Positions 35,375 through 45,792 of a stretch of DNA of 55,196 bases are shown here, piece by piece. The stretch is from UBA817 sp049889215. Its GTDB lineage: Bacteria > Margulisbacteria > Marinamargulisbacteria > UBA817. The DNA lies in NCBI GenBank assembly GCA_049889215.1, contig JBMHDV010000006.1:1-55196 (forward strand), read 5' to 3'. The notes below the pieces were generated by a model. The model searched no databases. It worked only from the letters and a program-made list of their open reading frames with translations, and had not been told where the DNA came from. The position numbers were made by a program, and so were the translations under genes. How positions within the stretch are numbered: position 1 is the stretch's first letter; the number at the start of each line of letters is the position of its first letter.

Positions 35375-36844
35375 TTATCGATGAATAATTTCAGCACCTA
35401 ATTTGACAATGGAATGAATAAATTCACTGTCATTTTTTATGGCATCTGAACGAAAATGACCACCGCAAGATGAGCGACGTTGAAACGCAGACTGAAACAC
35501 AGCCGTCATAAACTCGAGCATCGGATGCTCAGCATGATCACTGGCCTGCAACTGCTGAATTGCTGCAAACAGTTCATCCCCATGTCGGATAACGCCCAAA
35601 TGCGTTCGAGCAAGTTCACCCAACCACACCAACGTTGCCGCTGGTAAAGGCGTTAACTCGATCTCTTTTGCAATAGCTTGAGAGAACTTAGCCACTGGTT
35701 GATTTAATAACGACTTGGCACACAATTGCCCCATCACACCAGCCTCTAACAGTGAATTTGATGCCAATCGATTGGCGCCATGAAAACCCGTTGCAGCACA
35801 CTCTCCAATTGCATACAGCCCAGGAACATTAGTTTCACCTGTAGCAGAAGCAGCAATGCCTCCAAGCGTATAGTGCACCAAAGGCTGAATAGGAATCTCA
35901 TACTCTTTATCACTAAAACCACGGTCAATTAAAGCTCTAAAAATGGTAGGGAACCGAATGGCAATGGTTGGCATTAGTGGTGCAATATTTAATCGCACAT
36001 CCTGCTCATTAACAATGGCTCGAGCCACCACATCACGTGGTGCTAAATCACCCAAATCATGATAATTCTTCATAAATCGATCATTATTCTTATTCACAAG
36101 AAATGCACCTTCACCCCGTAATGCCTCTGAAATTAATAACGGAGGATGAGTTGAGGTACAGTAAACAGTAGGATGAAACTGAATAAACTCCAAATCAGAC
36201 AAGGTCGCACCGGCTTGATACGCCAAGGCTATCCCTTCCCCTATATTCTTTTTAGGATTGGTTGATTGTGAAAACACATTCGAAAAGCCACCCGTAGCCA
36301 TAACAACAGCCCGTCCATTAATTGGTGTTTGATTGACTTTTACACCAATAATTCGGCCTGAATTACCAATACTCAAGCCTTCCAACGATCCATTCACCCA
36401 AGTGACCAACGGGTTATGTTTTAATGTTTCGTATAATGTTTGAATAATCGCATACCCCGTATGATCCTTAACATGAAAAATTCTTGGGTGCGTGTGAGCG
36501 CCTTCCTTCGTTAATTTATACGATCCCATGGACGTCTTATCAAATGGAACACCAAGGTCCATTAAATCAGTTAGTAACTGAGGTGCAGCTTCACAAAATT
36601 GTTGAACAACCGATGTTTTGCATAAACCATCACCTGCCATGATTGTATCTGACATGTGACTTAAAATAGAATCATCATCATGCCACGCACAAGCAATCCC
36701 ACCCTGAGCATAATACGATGATGTATGCTGGATATCACCATGATACACAATGGTTACCGGTTGACTATTTTCTACCAACCGTTGGGCACACATTAAGCCT
36801 GCTAGACCAGCTCCGACAATCACAACATTTGAGGTTGTTGACAT
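35375..36844 (-). CDS. nadB: L-aspartate oxidase
   Basis: NadB oxidises L-aspartate to iminoaspartate, the substrate of NadA. The FAD-binding start VVIVGAGLAGLMCAQRL, the SSYYAQGGIACAWHDDDS segment and the succinate-dehydrogenase-like HPRIFHVKDHTG, EFIQFHPTVY, APRDVVARAI and HYTLGGIA regions are all present. The 489 residues are slightly short but complete. There is no ribosome-binding site; a TATAAT ends 6 nt before the ATG. Confidence 0.94.
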   Translation of the reverse strand: MSTTSNVVIVGAGLAGLMCAQRLVENSQPVTIVYHGDIQHTSSYYAQGGIACAWHDDDSILSHMSDTIMAGDGLCKTSVVQQFCEAAPQLLTDLMDLGVPFDKTSMGSYKLTKEGAHTHPRIFHVKDHTGYAIIQTLYETLKHNPLVTWVNGSLEGLSIGNSGRIIGVKVNQTPINGRAVVMATGGFSNVFSQSTNPKKNIGEGIALAYQAGATLSDLEFIQFHPTVYCTSTHPPLLISEALRGEGAFLVNKNNDRFMKNYHDLGDLAPRDVVARAIVNEQDVRLNIAPLMPTIAIRFPTIFRALIDRGFSDKEYEIPIQPLVHYTLGGIAASATGETNVPGLYAIGECAATGFHGANRLASNSLLEAGVMGQLCAKSLLNQPVAKFSQAIAKEIELTPLPAATLVWLGELARTHLGVIRHGDELFAAIQQLQASDHAEHPMLEFMTAVFQSAFQRRSSCGGHFRSDAIKNDSEFIHSIVKLGAEIIHR

Positions 36845-36850
36845 GGCTTA

Positions 36851-36880
36851 ATTATACTGACTGAATTGAATTTGGTCCAA
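36851..36880 (-). promoter_or_regulatory. nadB promoter, predicted leaderless
   Basis: TTGGAC (36875-36880), 18 nt, perfect TATAAT (36851-36856), then the 6 nt TAAGCC and the nadB ATG. Confidence 0.65.
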
Positions 36881-36908
36881 ACAGAAATTTATGGCAAAAC
36901 AAATGCAC

Positions 36909-39900
36909 TTACTTATTTTCCAACACTTCGATACGCCTCATTAAGTCATTAAGTTGTGTTTTTAGATCATTGATTTCATTATCTTTTTCTTCTTTTAGTT
37001 CTTTAGTTGCTTCAATTAATACTGGTATTAATTCGGAATATTGCATGGTGTAATACCCATCAACCTTTTCAGCCATTTCAGGAAAAACCTCAACAATTTC
37101 TTGTGCAATAACACCATACTGCAAACCAGGCAAAAATTCCTTTTCAGGATACTGATCTCTATCCCACGCAAACGTAACTCCTCGAATTTGTTTTATTCTA
37201 TTCAATGCGTTAGGGATTAATGTTATGTCCGTTTTATAACGTTCATCAGAATAGGTATGAAACCCACCATTGGCATGAGCTGGATCATTAAAGTAAAATT
37301 GTCCTGTGGATGAATCCATATGAAACCAAGAGGTATTTAATGAGCCGAATGTTCCCGTTCCAGAAGGGGTAACAACATTAAAGACATTTGTCGAATAATC
37401 AATCGATGAAGAACTTCCACTACCAACAAACACTCTTCCACTTGAATCAGCTTTAAACGCTTGTTTTCGACTCCCTATGGATTGTGAATTTGTAAACATA
37501 TACACGTTGGTATCTGATCCCAAATACAAATCTTCAGAACTAGCACTTACAAGTGATTTCATTGCTGAGGCAAACTCACCACCACCAATAATGGTGTTTC
37601 CTCCACCGCCAATGTATGTTGCATCCCCATAAGTATGATTGGCAAATGAAATTTCAGGGGTGCCGTCGTCACCAAAGTGGATATTACCATCAAGCCCAAT
37701 GCTTCCTGCAACATCAAGCTTATGGTTTGGACTTGAATCACCAACCCCTACATTTCCACCATTAAAAAAGGTATTGCCAGCCGTATGCAATTGAACAGTA
37801 TGACCACCGGATTCATTTGCAATATTCAATACCCCATGGTTTCCACCTCTAACATCTTCATCCCAGTTAAAGAAGTAATACCCTCTTGTACTATCAACAT
37901 GATAATTACCATTGGATGGCCGTAAAAACACAAAGTGCCCTGAATCAAAGGAGTTTAATTTGATTGTTCCTAAATTACCGTCGCCATTTTCACCCACCTC
38001 AAGCGCAATATTTGAACTCAATGCACTGTAATCCCAAATACTATCTGCATTTGATGCGACCACTTGCAATTTGCTTTGGGGATTATTTGTTCCAATACCT
38101 ACATCACCATCAGCATCAATCCGCATTCGTTCCGTACTCGCATTTGAAAAAGTTAACGGATACGGTTCATCCGTCCACATATCAAATGACCAACCATTAC
38201 CCAAACTACCCAAATGCCCAATTCTACCAACATAATCTGTGCCACTTCCATGAATAAAACTAATCGCATGATCACTGGTTGATGCACTACTTGATGTCCG
38301 CCGCACAATAATTTGACTTGCATTGGTACTATCAACATCCAATGCTGTTTTAGGTGATGCTGTCCCAATCCCTACATTTCCAGCACTTGGCACCAACTGC
38401 AAGTCACCACCTTCAACATATTTCCAAGCCACTCGACTATTCGCTGCATCCCATAATCCGGTATACCCACTGCCACTTCCATTGGTCCAAATGTACGAAT
38501 CGGTTCCTGCCATCTTTAAATCACCCATAATGCTGACATTGTTGCCATAACTAATGCCACCACCACTTACGTCTGACCACTTCCCAGCTGATATTCCGGT
38601 TAATTGCGACCCATCACCAATAAACGATGTTGCCTTTACATCACCACTCACCTCTAACTTTGCACTGGGGTCATTGGTTCCGATCCCCACATCGCCATTC
38701 ATTATCGCAAAATCTTGCCCTCGACTCATATAGGCATAAAACGCCTGATTTCCACTGTCTCCATCTCCCAACCAAGCAAATTCATTATTTGCCTCTGAAT
38801 CTCGAAACGAAATGTAACTTGCCCGACCGTTTTCTTGACCCGTCGTTGTCTCCAAAATCATGATTGCTGAACTATCTTTTACATGAAGCTTGCTTGCTGG
38901 ATCATTCGTTCCGATTCCCACATTAGACGAATCAAAATACGCCTCACCTGCATCATTCTTCTTAAATGCACCACTTTCATATAACTCACCATTCTTTAAT
39001 AACTGCCCTGTAAAGTTGATGTTTCCATTAAAGTCACTATTCCCATTCACTGTTAACCCACCAAACGTCACACCATCACTTGCACCCACCGACTGACCAA
39101 TGCCGATCACACCATCACTGCCAACGGTCACACCCGTGCCACCACTATATGGATTCACACTTCGTACATTCGCGCCATTAATCGCCAATTTACTAAACGC
39201 AATTCCTGCACTTGCACTAATATCACCATCCACTATCGTCCCATCAGCAATCTTCCCACTCGTTACTGCATTCGCTGCTAGATCCGCTTCAACCACCGCA
39301 CCATCTTTTATTGTCTCAACCTCATACTCGTAACCATCCTTTTTTAACATCCCCGTAAATGCAATATCCCCATTCACTCTCACCGTATTCGCTACCACCG
39401 CATTCATCGTTGCCACTGCCGTGCTTGTGATGCTCCTCACTTCCATATCGCCATCCACAGTCACCTGCTCCGACTCTACCTTTAAATAACCCGCCTCATC
39501 TAACTTTGTCTCTGTCATGTAATCCGTCAACGATTCCTCTATCACCGCATTCATCGTCCCCTCTTTTACATAGCTACTTAAACTTATCTCCAACTCACTC
39601 TCACTCACCTTATCCAACACCGCCTCATTTATTGCAGCACTCATCTCCCCCACCTTAAATGCCGCGATTCCTGCCTCTATCTTCCCATCAACTTCAGCCT
39701 TTGTATCGTAACCACCCAATGCAACCCCTCGCTCTTCTCCAATCTCACTCTTCAATCCCGCCAGTTCAGCGGCCAACTCACCCTCATCATAATACACTTC
39801 ATCTATCCGACTCCGCTCATCTGCCAACCCCTCACTTGTCACATACGTCCCCAACCGTGTTGTCAACGTACCCTCTCTCACCACATCTTCGATCCCCAAT

Positions 39901-42158
39901 AAATCATTAAACTCGCCCGTCGTTGCCACCGCACTCAACGTATCATTCCTCGCATACCCACTCAATAATCCTGTCACCTCTGTCGTCTGTGCATAGCCAC
40001 TTAAATCAATACTCGTCCCACTTCCCAATCTCACAACTCCCAACATCTCATTATTAAACGCACTCACCGTTAAATACGACTCCATATCACTCACTCGCTG
40101 ATACTCACTCATGTCCGGCTCATCTATTAAATCCTCAAAACTGCCCGTCCGTCCCACTTCCGACACATCCTCACTCTTTATATACGCACTCATCGTACTC
40201 ACCAACTCACCCTCACTCACATAACCATCACTTATCTCATCCCCACTTAAATACCCACTCAAGTCCGGCACATTCAATAAATCACCATACTCGCCACTTC
40301 TTGCCACATCACTCAACGCATCCAAACTCGATTGCGGCGCATAGTTTGCTTCTCTCATCGATGCCTGACTCACATAGCCATCCCTCACCATCCCCATCAC
40401 ATCTCGCGTCACTCGCGTCTCCAAATCCACCAACCCACTACTTAGCTCTTCTCGCGTCGCATACGTGCTCGCATTCAACTCATTTTGGGCCACATACTCG
40501 CTCTGCCTCACCAACATCGGCACATCCTCTAAATCGTTATAACTTCCCGTTCGTCCCACTTCCGACACATCCGCACTCACCACATATCCACTCAATATCT
40601 CGCCCCTTATCTTCGCCTCCGTTGCATACCCGCCCAACCGTTGCGTTAAGGCCTCGTTCGATACATAACCACTCCCAATCTCTTCTCTCGTCATATACGA
40701 CCCCAATGCCTCTCTTACCTTGCCATCTCGTTCACTTCCCGTCTCATAATCACTTAACCTCGTCGTAATCAATCCCGCGATCTCGTTCTCTCGGTAACTC
40801 GCCAACTTTGTATCTATCTCACCCAATACCTCGGTCTGTGTATAATAGTTTCCTAAGCGGGTGCTTAATGTCGCCTCATCCAAATACACACTTAAGTCTG
40901 GCTTCCCTGTTAAATCGCTATACAATCCACTCATCGCAACACTACTTAACTCACTCTCTACCACATACGAACTCAAATCCAATACCTCATCCCCCACAAT
41001 CAACTGGTTACCAACCCGTAAATCGCCCTCAACGTTCAGCTTCACACCATCCATCTCACTTAAGCTTCCCACTCCCAACTGACCCTGGTTCTGATCCCAC
41101 ATTAATCCACTCGCTGATCCCAGCTCACTACCACTCACAAAAACGCCCAACCGGTTCACTGATCCCTGGCCACTTAATACCTCACCTTGTCGACCTCCGA
41201 TCACCAAGCCTTCGCTCACCTGCAAGCGACCACTTCCTGACCGTATGGTTATCCCTCCAACATTCAACGTACTCACATTCACCTCATCTACCGGCATTAA
41301 CGACATCCCAATCCGCCCCACACTTAAACTGCCATCTATCATTACATCGTCCTTTAACCGTATCACCGGATTCACATCGATCTTCCCTCCAATTCCCGTA
41401 ATCTGGTCATAGGCACCCGCCTCTAGCGCACTCCCATTCACTTCCGTTAAATACCCGCGATCACTCACAATCTCGTTCACATCCTCTGCACTCAATACCC
41501 GGTCCTCGCCATTCACCCAATTCGCACCATTAAATCGCAGCACATCCCCTTCATTTACTCCGCTAATCCGAACATCACTTAAACTCTCTACGCTACTCCC
41601 AACACCACTTTGACTGGCAATTCCTGCCACACCGTCCCCTTGACCCGTTGGCACCCACACACCATCTCGATACGTTAACACATCACCATTACTAATATCG
41701 CTCACCGCTTGCACCGGTACCCCACGCAACCCTCGTGCACTATGTGCCTCGTCACTCATCCGTGCCTTGATGGCATATGGCTGGCTCACCAAACTCAGCT
41801 CCACTTCCACCATATTCACCTCAACCGCCAGCAATACCCCAGTTGCATCAAACATCCCCGCACTCAACGCCCGTGCTTGGTCATCATCGCCGGTTAACTC
41901 CACACTTAAAACACCCTCGTCCAGTGCCTGGTTCTCGTACGTCTTCTCCCACATCACAACCCCACCGTCTCGTTTTAACCGAATCACCACATCTTCTGTG
42001 CCGTTAATTGGAACACCATCTCGGCCCAATACCAACTGCACTTGCAACCGAATATCGCCATCCGTTAACGCCTGAATAGGCGTCACCATTGGCTCCAACA
42101 CCAGTAGTGTCAGTGCGAGCACTTGCATAAACCAGTTTTTTAACCTGTTTTTTGGCAA
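36909..42158 (-). CDS. Giant tail-fibre-like surface protein with C-terminal S74 autoprotease/chaperone domain
   Basis: The 1,749-residue protein starts with a signal peptide (TTG start fixed by GGGGGAAGG; alternative ATG at 42128) and the same ~110-residue N-terminal beta domain as the fibre trio, ending VSQPYAIKARMSDEA. Residues about 390-950 are phage-fibre-like repeats of the type SEVGRTGSYNDLEDVP and TTRLGTYVT. Residues 1000-1600 hold repeated VGIGTNDPSAKLEVSG modules. S74 begins at Ser1637 (SDERYKTDI, with GVIAQEIVEVFPEMAEKV) and ends in a coiled coil without a membrane helix. The 5' two-thirds of the gene differs in base composition from the 3' part. It is probably a trimeric adhesin or fibre. 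Confidence 0.82.
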   Translation of the reverse strand: MPKNRLKNWFMQVLALTLLVLEPMVTPIQALTDGDIRLQVQLVLGRDGVPINGTEDVVIRLKRDGGVVMWEKTYENQALDEGVLSVELTGDDDQARALSAGMFDATGVLLAVEVNMVEVELSLVSQPYAIKARMSDEAHSARGLRGVPVQAVSDISNGDVLTYRDGVWVPTGQGDGVAGIASQSGVGSSVESLSDVRISGVNEGDVLRFNGANWVNGEDRVLSAEDVNEIVSDRGYLTEVNGSALEAGAYDQITGIGGKIDVNPVIRLKDDVMIDGSLSVGRIGMSLMPVDEVNVSTLNVGGITIRSGSGRLQVSEGLVIGGRQGEVLSGQGSVNRLGVFVSGSELGSASGLMWDQNQGQLGVGSLSEMDGVKLNVEGDLRVGNQLIVGDEVLDLSSYVVESELSSVAMSGLYSDLTGKPDLSVYLDEATLSTRLGNYYTQTEVLGEIDTKLASYRENEIAGLITTRLSDYETGSERDGKVREALGSYMTREEIGSGYVSNEALTQRLGGYATEAKIRGEILSGYVVSADVSEVGRTGSYNDLEDVPMLVRQSEYVAQNELNASTYATREELSSGLVDLETRVTRDVMGMVRDGYVSQASMREANYAPQSSLDALSDVARSGEYGDLLNVPDLSGYLSGDEISDGYVSEGELVSTMSAYIKSEDVSEVGRTGSFEDLIDEPDMSEYQRVSDMESYLTVSAFNNEMLGVVRLGSGTSIDLSGYAQTTEVTGLLSGYARNDTLSAVATTGEFNDLLGIEDVVREGTLTTRLGTYVTSEGLADERSRIDEVYYDEGELAAELAGLKSEIGEERGVALGGYDTKAEVDGKIEAGIAAFKVGEMSAAINEAVLDKVSESELEISLSSYVKEGTMNAVIEESLTDYMTETKLDEAGYLKVESEQVTVDGDMEVRSITSTAVATMNAVVANTVRVNGDIAFTGMLKKDGYEYEVETIKDGAVVEADLAANAVTSGKIADGTIVDGDISASAGIAFSKLAINGANVRSVNPYSGGTGVTVGSDGVIGIGQSVGASDGVTFGGLTVNGNSDFNGNINFTGQLLKNGELYESGAFKKNDAGEAYFDSSNVGIGTNDPASKLHVKDSSAIMILETTTGQENGRASYISFRDSEANNEFAWLGDGDSGNQAFYAYMSRGQDFAIMNGDVGIGTNDPSAKLEVSGDVKATSFIGDGSQLTGISAGKWSDVSGGGISYGNNVSIMGDLKMAGTDSYIWTNGSGSGYTGLWDAANSRVAWKYVEGGDLQLVPSAGNVGIGTASPKTALDVDSTNASQIIVRRTSSSASTSDHAISFIHGSGTDYVGRIGHLGSLGNGWSFDMWTDEPYPLTFSNASTERMRIDADGDVGIGTNNPQSKLQVVASNADSIWDYSALSSNIALEVGENGDGNLGTIKLNSFDSGHFVFLRPSNGNYHVDSTRGYYFFNWDEDVRGGNHGVLNIANESGGHTVQLHTAGNTFFNGGNVGVGDSSPNHKLDVAGSIGLDGNIHFGDDGTPEISFANHTYGDATYIGGGGNTIIGGGEFASAMKSLVSASSEDLYLGSDTNVYMFTNSQSIGSRKQAFKADSSGRVFVGSGSSSSIDYSTNVFNVVTPSGTGTFGSLNTSWFHMDSSTGQFYFNDPAHANGGFHTYSDERYKTDITLIPNALNRIKQIRGVTFAWDRDQYPEKEFLPGLQYGVIAQEIVEVFPEMAEKVDGYYTMQYSELIPVLIEATKELKEEKDNEINDLKTQLNDLMRRIEVLENK

Positions 42159-42284
42159 AACCTTCCCCCTTTAGGTACTACTAATTTATGCCCAGTTTAC
42201 TGAGGTTTTAAACATAAACCTACACTGGACATTTTGGACTTAATTGAATACGCTAAACACATTCCATCAAAAAAGGCATATCGA

Positions 42285-42896
42285 ATGATTAGAAACATTG
42301 TATTTGATATTGGTAACGTATTATTTGGCTATGAACCAACGTACATATTGCAAAAGCTACTCCCTGAAAATGAGTTTCATAGTGACTATTTGACTCATTT
42401 TATTAATGCTCAATACTGGCAAGACTTGGATCGTGGCACCTTGGATGAATCATCACTGGTTGATTTATTAAGCGATAAAATACCTGACCCAAACTTAGAA
42501 GACAACTTGCAAGTCATCACTCAAAACTTTGTTTACCACTTGCATTTAATTAATGACTCTCGATCCCTATTCTTAAACTTAAAACGCATTTATCCTTTAT
42601 ACTTACTATCCAATTTTCAAGCCGTTCCATTCTCTAAACTACGAGAAATTCACCCATTTTTATACCAAGCCGATGGCACCATCATTTCAGCACACCACCA
42701 TTTAATGAAACCAGAACCCGCCATTTATCAAAAACTATTTGCAACGTATAACCTTACCCCTGATGAATGTGTATTTATTGACGATTTACCAGAAAACATT
42801 GCAGCAGCAAAAGATGCGGGAATGCATGGGATTGTATTTAAATCACCGGACACTACCAAAACGGCATTACTCGAGTTGGGTGTCGAGTTTCCTTAA
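42285..42896 (+). CDS. HAD-superfamily hydrolase, YihX-like phosphatase
   Basis: The HAD motifs are present: FDIGNVLFGY (motif I, with Asp then Gly instead of the general-acid Asp), LLSNFQ (motif II), a KPEPAIY lysine (motif III) and FIDDLPENIAAAKDAGM (motif IV). The second aspartate of DxD is Gly, as in many DxGxV members of the YihX/epoxide-hydrolase N-domain group. The 203-residue size fits a small-molecule phosphatase. The frame starts at 42234, but MIRNIVFD at 42285, with AAAAAGG 8 nt upstream, is the real start. Confidence 0.82.
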   Translation: MIRNIVFDIGNVLFGYEPTYILQKLLPENEFHSDYLTHFINAQYWQDLDRGTLDESSLVDLLSDKIPDPNLEDNLQVITQNFVYHLHLINDSRSLFLNLKRIYPLYLLSNFQAVPFSKLREIHPFLYQADGTIISAHHHLMKPEPAIYQKLFATYNLTPDECVFIDDLPENIAAAKDAGMHGIVFKSPDTTKTALLELGVEFP

Positions 42897-42919
42897 AATC
42901 AACCCGAATAAACGCTTAT

Positions 42920-44134
42920 TTAAGAATACTTTTTAACAATATAGTCGTCTAGAATGGCCATAAATTCTTGGGTAATGTTATCGCCACGTAACGTCGTACT
43001 TAATTCACCATCAATATAAACGGGTGCGGCCGGGTTTTCTCGTAAACCAGGCAAACTAATCCCAATATTGGCGTACTTGCTTTCACCAGGGCCATTCACG
43101 ACACAACCCATGACAGCAATCTTTAAGGATTCAACACCCGGGTACTTGGGCCGCCATTCATTAATTTTTTGGGCAATATGCTCATTTACATCCTGCGCAA
43201 GGTGCACAAAATAGTCGGAGTCTGTTCGACCACAACCTGGGCAACTGGTCACTGTTGGCTTAAAAAAACGAAACCCCATGGTTTGCAACAAATTGGTACA
43301 TACATCCACTTCACGCGAGCGCGGCAGGCCGGGTTCTGGGGTGAGAGATACACGAATGGTATCCCCAATACCCTGTTGCAATAAAATGGCCAATGCTGCG
43401 GCTGAACAAGTAATGCCTTTGATGCCATTACCAGCCTCAGTTAAACCCAAATGAATGGGAACATCAATCAGTGGGGCCACACGTTCATACGCAGCGATCA
43501 TATCCTGAATCTCGGACATTTTAACACTAACAATGATTTTATCTTTGCCTAAACCCAGGTTTAACGCAGCATCAACACTTCGTTCAGCTGACTCAATCAT
43601 GGTATCGATCATAATGTCGTTAAATGCCCTTGGTGTGGATCGTTTGGCATTGGCCTCCATGTGTGCATCCAACAATTGCTGATCGATGGACCCCCAGTTT
43701 ACACCTATTCGAACCGGGCGATTATGATCTTTGGCCACTTGAATCATGGTCGCAAAGTTATCGTCTCGTTTATCCCCTTTACCAACATTGCCGGGATTTA
43801 TACGATATTTTGCTAACGCATCGGCAGTTTTTGGGTATTTTGTTAATAAAATGTGCCCATTATAGTGAAAATCGCCAATAATTGGCGTGTTATACCCCTG
43901 ATCTCGCAGTTGATGGACAATATCTGGCACCGCTTGCGCTGCATTCAAGTCATTCACGGTAATGCGGACATATTCAGACCCAGCGTCAGCCAATAATTTT
44001 ATTTGATCAACGGTAGCCGCAACATCCTGTGTCACCGTATTCGTCATCGACTGAATACGAATGGGGTGGTTGGCGCCCATCATAATGCCACCAATATCAA
44101 CTGAACTTGTTTGTCGGCGTTGAATTAATTTCAT
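42920..44134 (-). CDS. ispG: 4-hydroxy-3-methylbut-2-enyl-diphosphate synthase
   Basis: IspG (GcpE) is the [4Fe-4S] enzyme of the penultimate MEP step to isoprenoids. The TIM-barrel half begins with HPIRIQSMTNT and contains HFVYNG-like HFHYNGHILL. The Fe-S ligands lie in SCPGCGRTDSDYF and MGCVVNGPGESKYANIGIS. The 404 residues match the bacterial two-domain form. A TATTCT lies 9 nt before the ATG and no clear ribosome-binding site is seen. Confidence 0.95.
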   Translation of the reverse strand: MKLIQRRQTSSVDIGGIMMGANHPIRIQSMTNTVTQDVAATVDQIKLLADAGSEYVRITVNDLNAAQAVPDIVHQLRDQGYNTPIIGDFHYNGHILLTKYPKTADALAKYRINPGNVGKGDKRDDNFATMIQVAKDHNRPVRIGVNWGSIDQQLLDAHMEANAKRSTPRAFNDIMIDTMIESAERSVDAALNLGLGKDKIIVSVKMSEIQDMIAAYERVAPLIDVPIHLGLTEAGNGIKGITCSAAALAILLQQGIGDTIRVSLTPEPGLPRSREVDVCTNLLQTMGFRFFKPTVTSCPGCGRTDSDYFVHLAQDVNEHIAQKINEWRPKYPGVESLKIAVMGCVVNGPGESKYANIGISLPGLRENPAAPVYIDGELSTTLRGDNITQEFMAILDDYIVKKYS

Positions 44135-44179
44135 ACATGATTAGAATACAATGCCACCCATAGGTTTACAAGAACGTCA

Positions 44180-45151
44180 TCAACAGCCATTTAGAAAAGA
44201 TAAACAATTGCCAACACCTTCTAATGCTTCTCCAAGGTTATCTGCTGCTTCTAATGCGTCTCCTGCTATTTCGGCAATATTTCCTACACCTTCAGCTATA
44301 GTCTCAGCTTCTTGCATAAAGTTTCCTACACCTTCAGCTATATTTCCAGCTATATTCCCAACTTCTTCCAGATTTGTTTCTTGAAATGTATGATTTACTC
44401 CTTGTCCTATTCCTTCCATACCAGTTCTTACAACATCAACCCCGTGACTTAATATTGCAGCAGCACCCATTGTTTGTGAAGCATCATCCAGTCCAACCAT
44501 AACAAAAGGATCTGACTCAGCTAAGGTAGTCATTAAATTCTCAAGCTCATTTGCATCAGTTTTTAAACCTCCAAGCGCATCAACCGCCCTTAAATTATCT
44601 GATGCAAATTCATAGCCGTCTAAAAGCATCTCACTTAAATTTTCCCCATTTTCATCAAACCCTGCAATGCCATTTTGGATACTTTCTCCAATAATGTCAT
44701 TCAATCCAGTAAGACGTTTCTCAATAAAAGCAACAGACTCGTTCAGATCTTCAAAACCTTCCAAACCATATACAAAATCAGAATTGACTTTAATGTCAGC
44801 AATCATTTTTTTTACATTATCAGTAATAACATCACCAAATTTACCAATATCTTCGCATGCCCTAGAAAAGCCAGAACCACGTAAATGAATAGCATCTGGG
44901 TTATCCTGCCGATTCATTATACGACCATAAAGGTCCATCGTCTCATATGTAAGAAGAAACGAATCTGCGACAATAAACGCTCCGTCGTTACGAGTTGACG
45001 GCGAAAATGTATTGCTTTGCACCGAGTGTGTACGATTTGTTTGAGACGAAGCCTTTAAACGATTAGTCTGTGCCATGGTTTGCATTTGACGTAATTTTTG
45101 TTGGCGCACTGAATGCCTATTACCTTGGTTGATGTTAAATCTACTTTCCAT
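44180..45151 (-). CDS. Orphan protein with Gly/Ala amphipathic C-terminal repeats
   Basis: I do not recognise this 323-residue protein. The basic, Gln/Ser/Thr-rich N-terminus (1-55) looks disordered. The middle is helical with many acidic residues. The last 80 residues carry repeated GNIAEGVGNF/GNIAEIAGDALEAAD units with the spacing of an amphipathic helix, ending NCLSFLNGC. Such a tail could insert into or lie on membranes, but this is speculative. The frame extends to 45238, but AAAAAGGAGG places the start at 45151. That overlaps the upstream orphan by 11 nt and makes the pair an operon. Confidence 0.6.
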   Translation of the reverse strand: MESRFNINQGNRHSVRQQKLRQMQTMAQTNRLKASSQTNRTHSVQSNTFSPSTRNDGAFIVADSFLLTYETMDLYGRIMNRQDNPDAIHLRGSGFSRACEDIGKFGDVITDNVKKMIADIKVNSDFVYGLEGFEDLNESVAFIEKRLTGLNDIIGESIQNGIAGFDENGENLSEMLLDGYEFASDNLRAVDALGGLKTDANELENLMTTLAESDPFVMVGLDDASQTMGAAAILSHGVDVVRTGMEGIGQGVNHTFQETNLEEVGNIAGNIAEGVGNFMQEAETIAEGVGNIAEIAGDALEAADNLGEALEGVGNCLSFLNGC

Positions 45152-45644
45152 ATAATAAAACCTCCTTTTTACTATACGCTTTCTCCAGCTCTCTAAATGG
45201 TTGAATAAAACCACCATAATCTGCTGATGGACGTCCATTTTTAGTTAATATCATACGGTTTGGGTATAAAACATAAATTATTTTATCTTTATTGCCAGTT
45301 CTTCGCAGGAAAATCTTTTCTTGATTTGAGAATAAATCAACTTTTTCCATTGCTGTTGGCCATTGTATAAGAATGTTTGATTTATTTCCCATCTTTCCAA
45401 CCTGATTAAATAAATGACAAACGCTAAAGTAAAATTTCATAAATTGTGGAAACTGAGCAGCCATATCTTTAAGTAAGTGATCGGGCAATACATAAAATGC
45501 ACTATATTCTTGTGAATAAGGTTGCGTCAAAGCTGCTCTGACAGGCAACGTCAAAACATAATCCCCCCTGTTCATTTTCGAAAATTCTTTCAATACAATA
45601 TCTTTCTGACGTTGTGAAAAACCAGTTTGACTTAACTCTGTCAT
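45141..45644 (-). CDS. Orphan protein, first gene of a two-gene operon
   Basis: This 167-residue protein is not recognised. It has no signal peptide or membrane segment, and is mixed alpha/beta with FYVLPDHLLKDMAAQFPQFM and IIYVLYPNRMILTKNGRPS. The frame begins at 45662, but AGGAGGG lies inside that extension. It sits 6 nt before the third ATG (45644), which is therefore chosen (MTELSQTG). Overlap with the downstream orphan suggests a chaperone/cargo or complex relationship, which is only inference. Confidence 0.6.
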   Translation of the reverse strand: MTELSQTGFSQRQKDIVLKEFSKMNRGDYVLTLPVRAALTQPYSQEYSAFYVLPDHLLKDMAAQFPQFMKFYFSVCHLFNQVGKMGNKSNILIQWPTAMEKVDLFSNQEKIFLRRTGNKDKIIYVLYPNRMILTKNGRPSADYGGFIQPFRELEKAYSKKEVLLYGK

Positions 45645-45792
45645 CATATCCCTCCTATACATCTATAAATAATAGCTACCCAAAAAAGATGAAACATAAA
45701 CATATTTTTAATAAAATAGTTGATTTTAAATAATTTATTTTACTAATATTTAATTATTCCAACCAAATTTTTAACAAAAAGGAGCTTTTTTT

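Noticed and set aside
40301..41401. Several long plus-strand frames rich in His, Ser and Pro across 39-42 kb
   Set aside because: They lie antisense to the giant fibre gene. The extreme composition of that strand removes stop codons, and the translated proteins are low-complexity and have no start signals.
25179..42158. Prophage or phage tail module, suggested by tail-fibre-like and S74 sequences
   Set aside because: No capsid, terminase, portal, integrase or lysis genes are present. All four proteins have signal peptides, and nadB and gltA lie among them, so cellular surface fibres are more likely.
42897..42919. AATAA-ACGC-TTATT mini-hairpin between the HAD gene and ispG
   Set aside because: The stem is 5 A/T pairs only, too weak to call a terminator.
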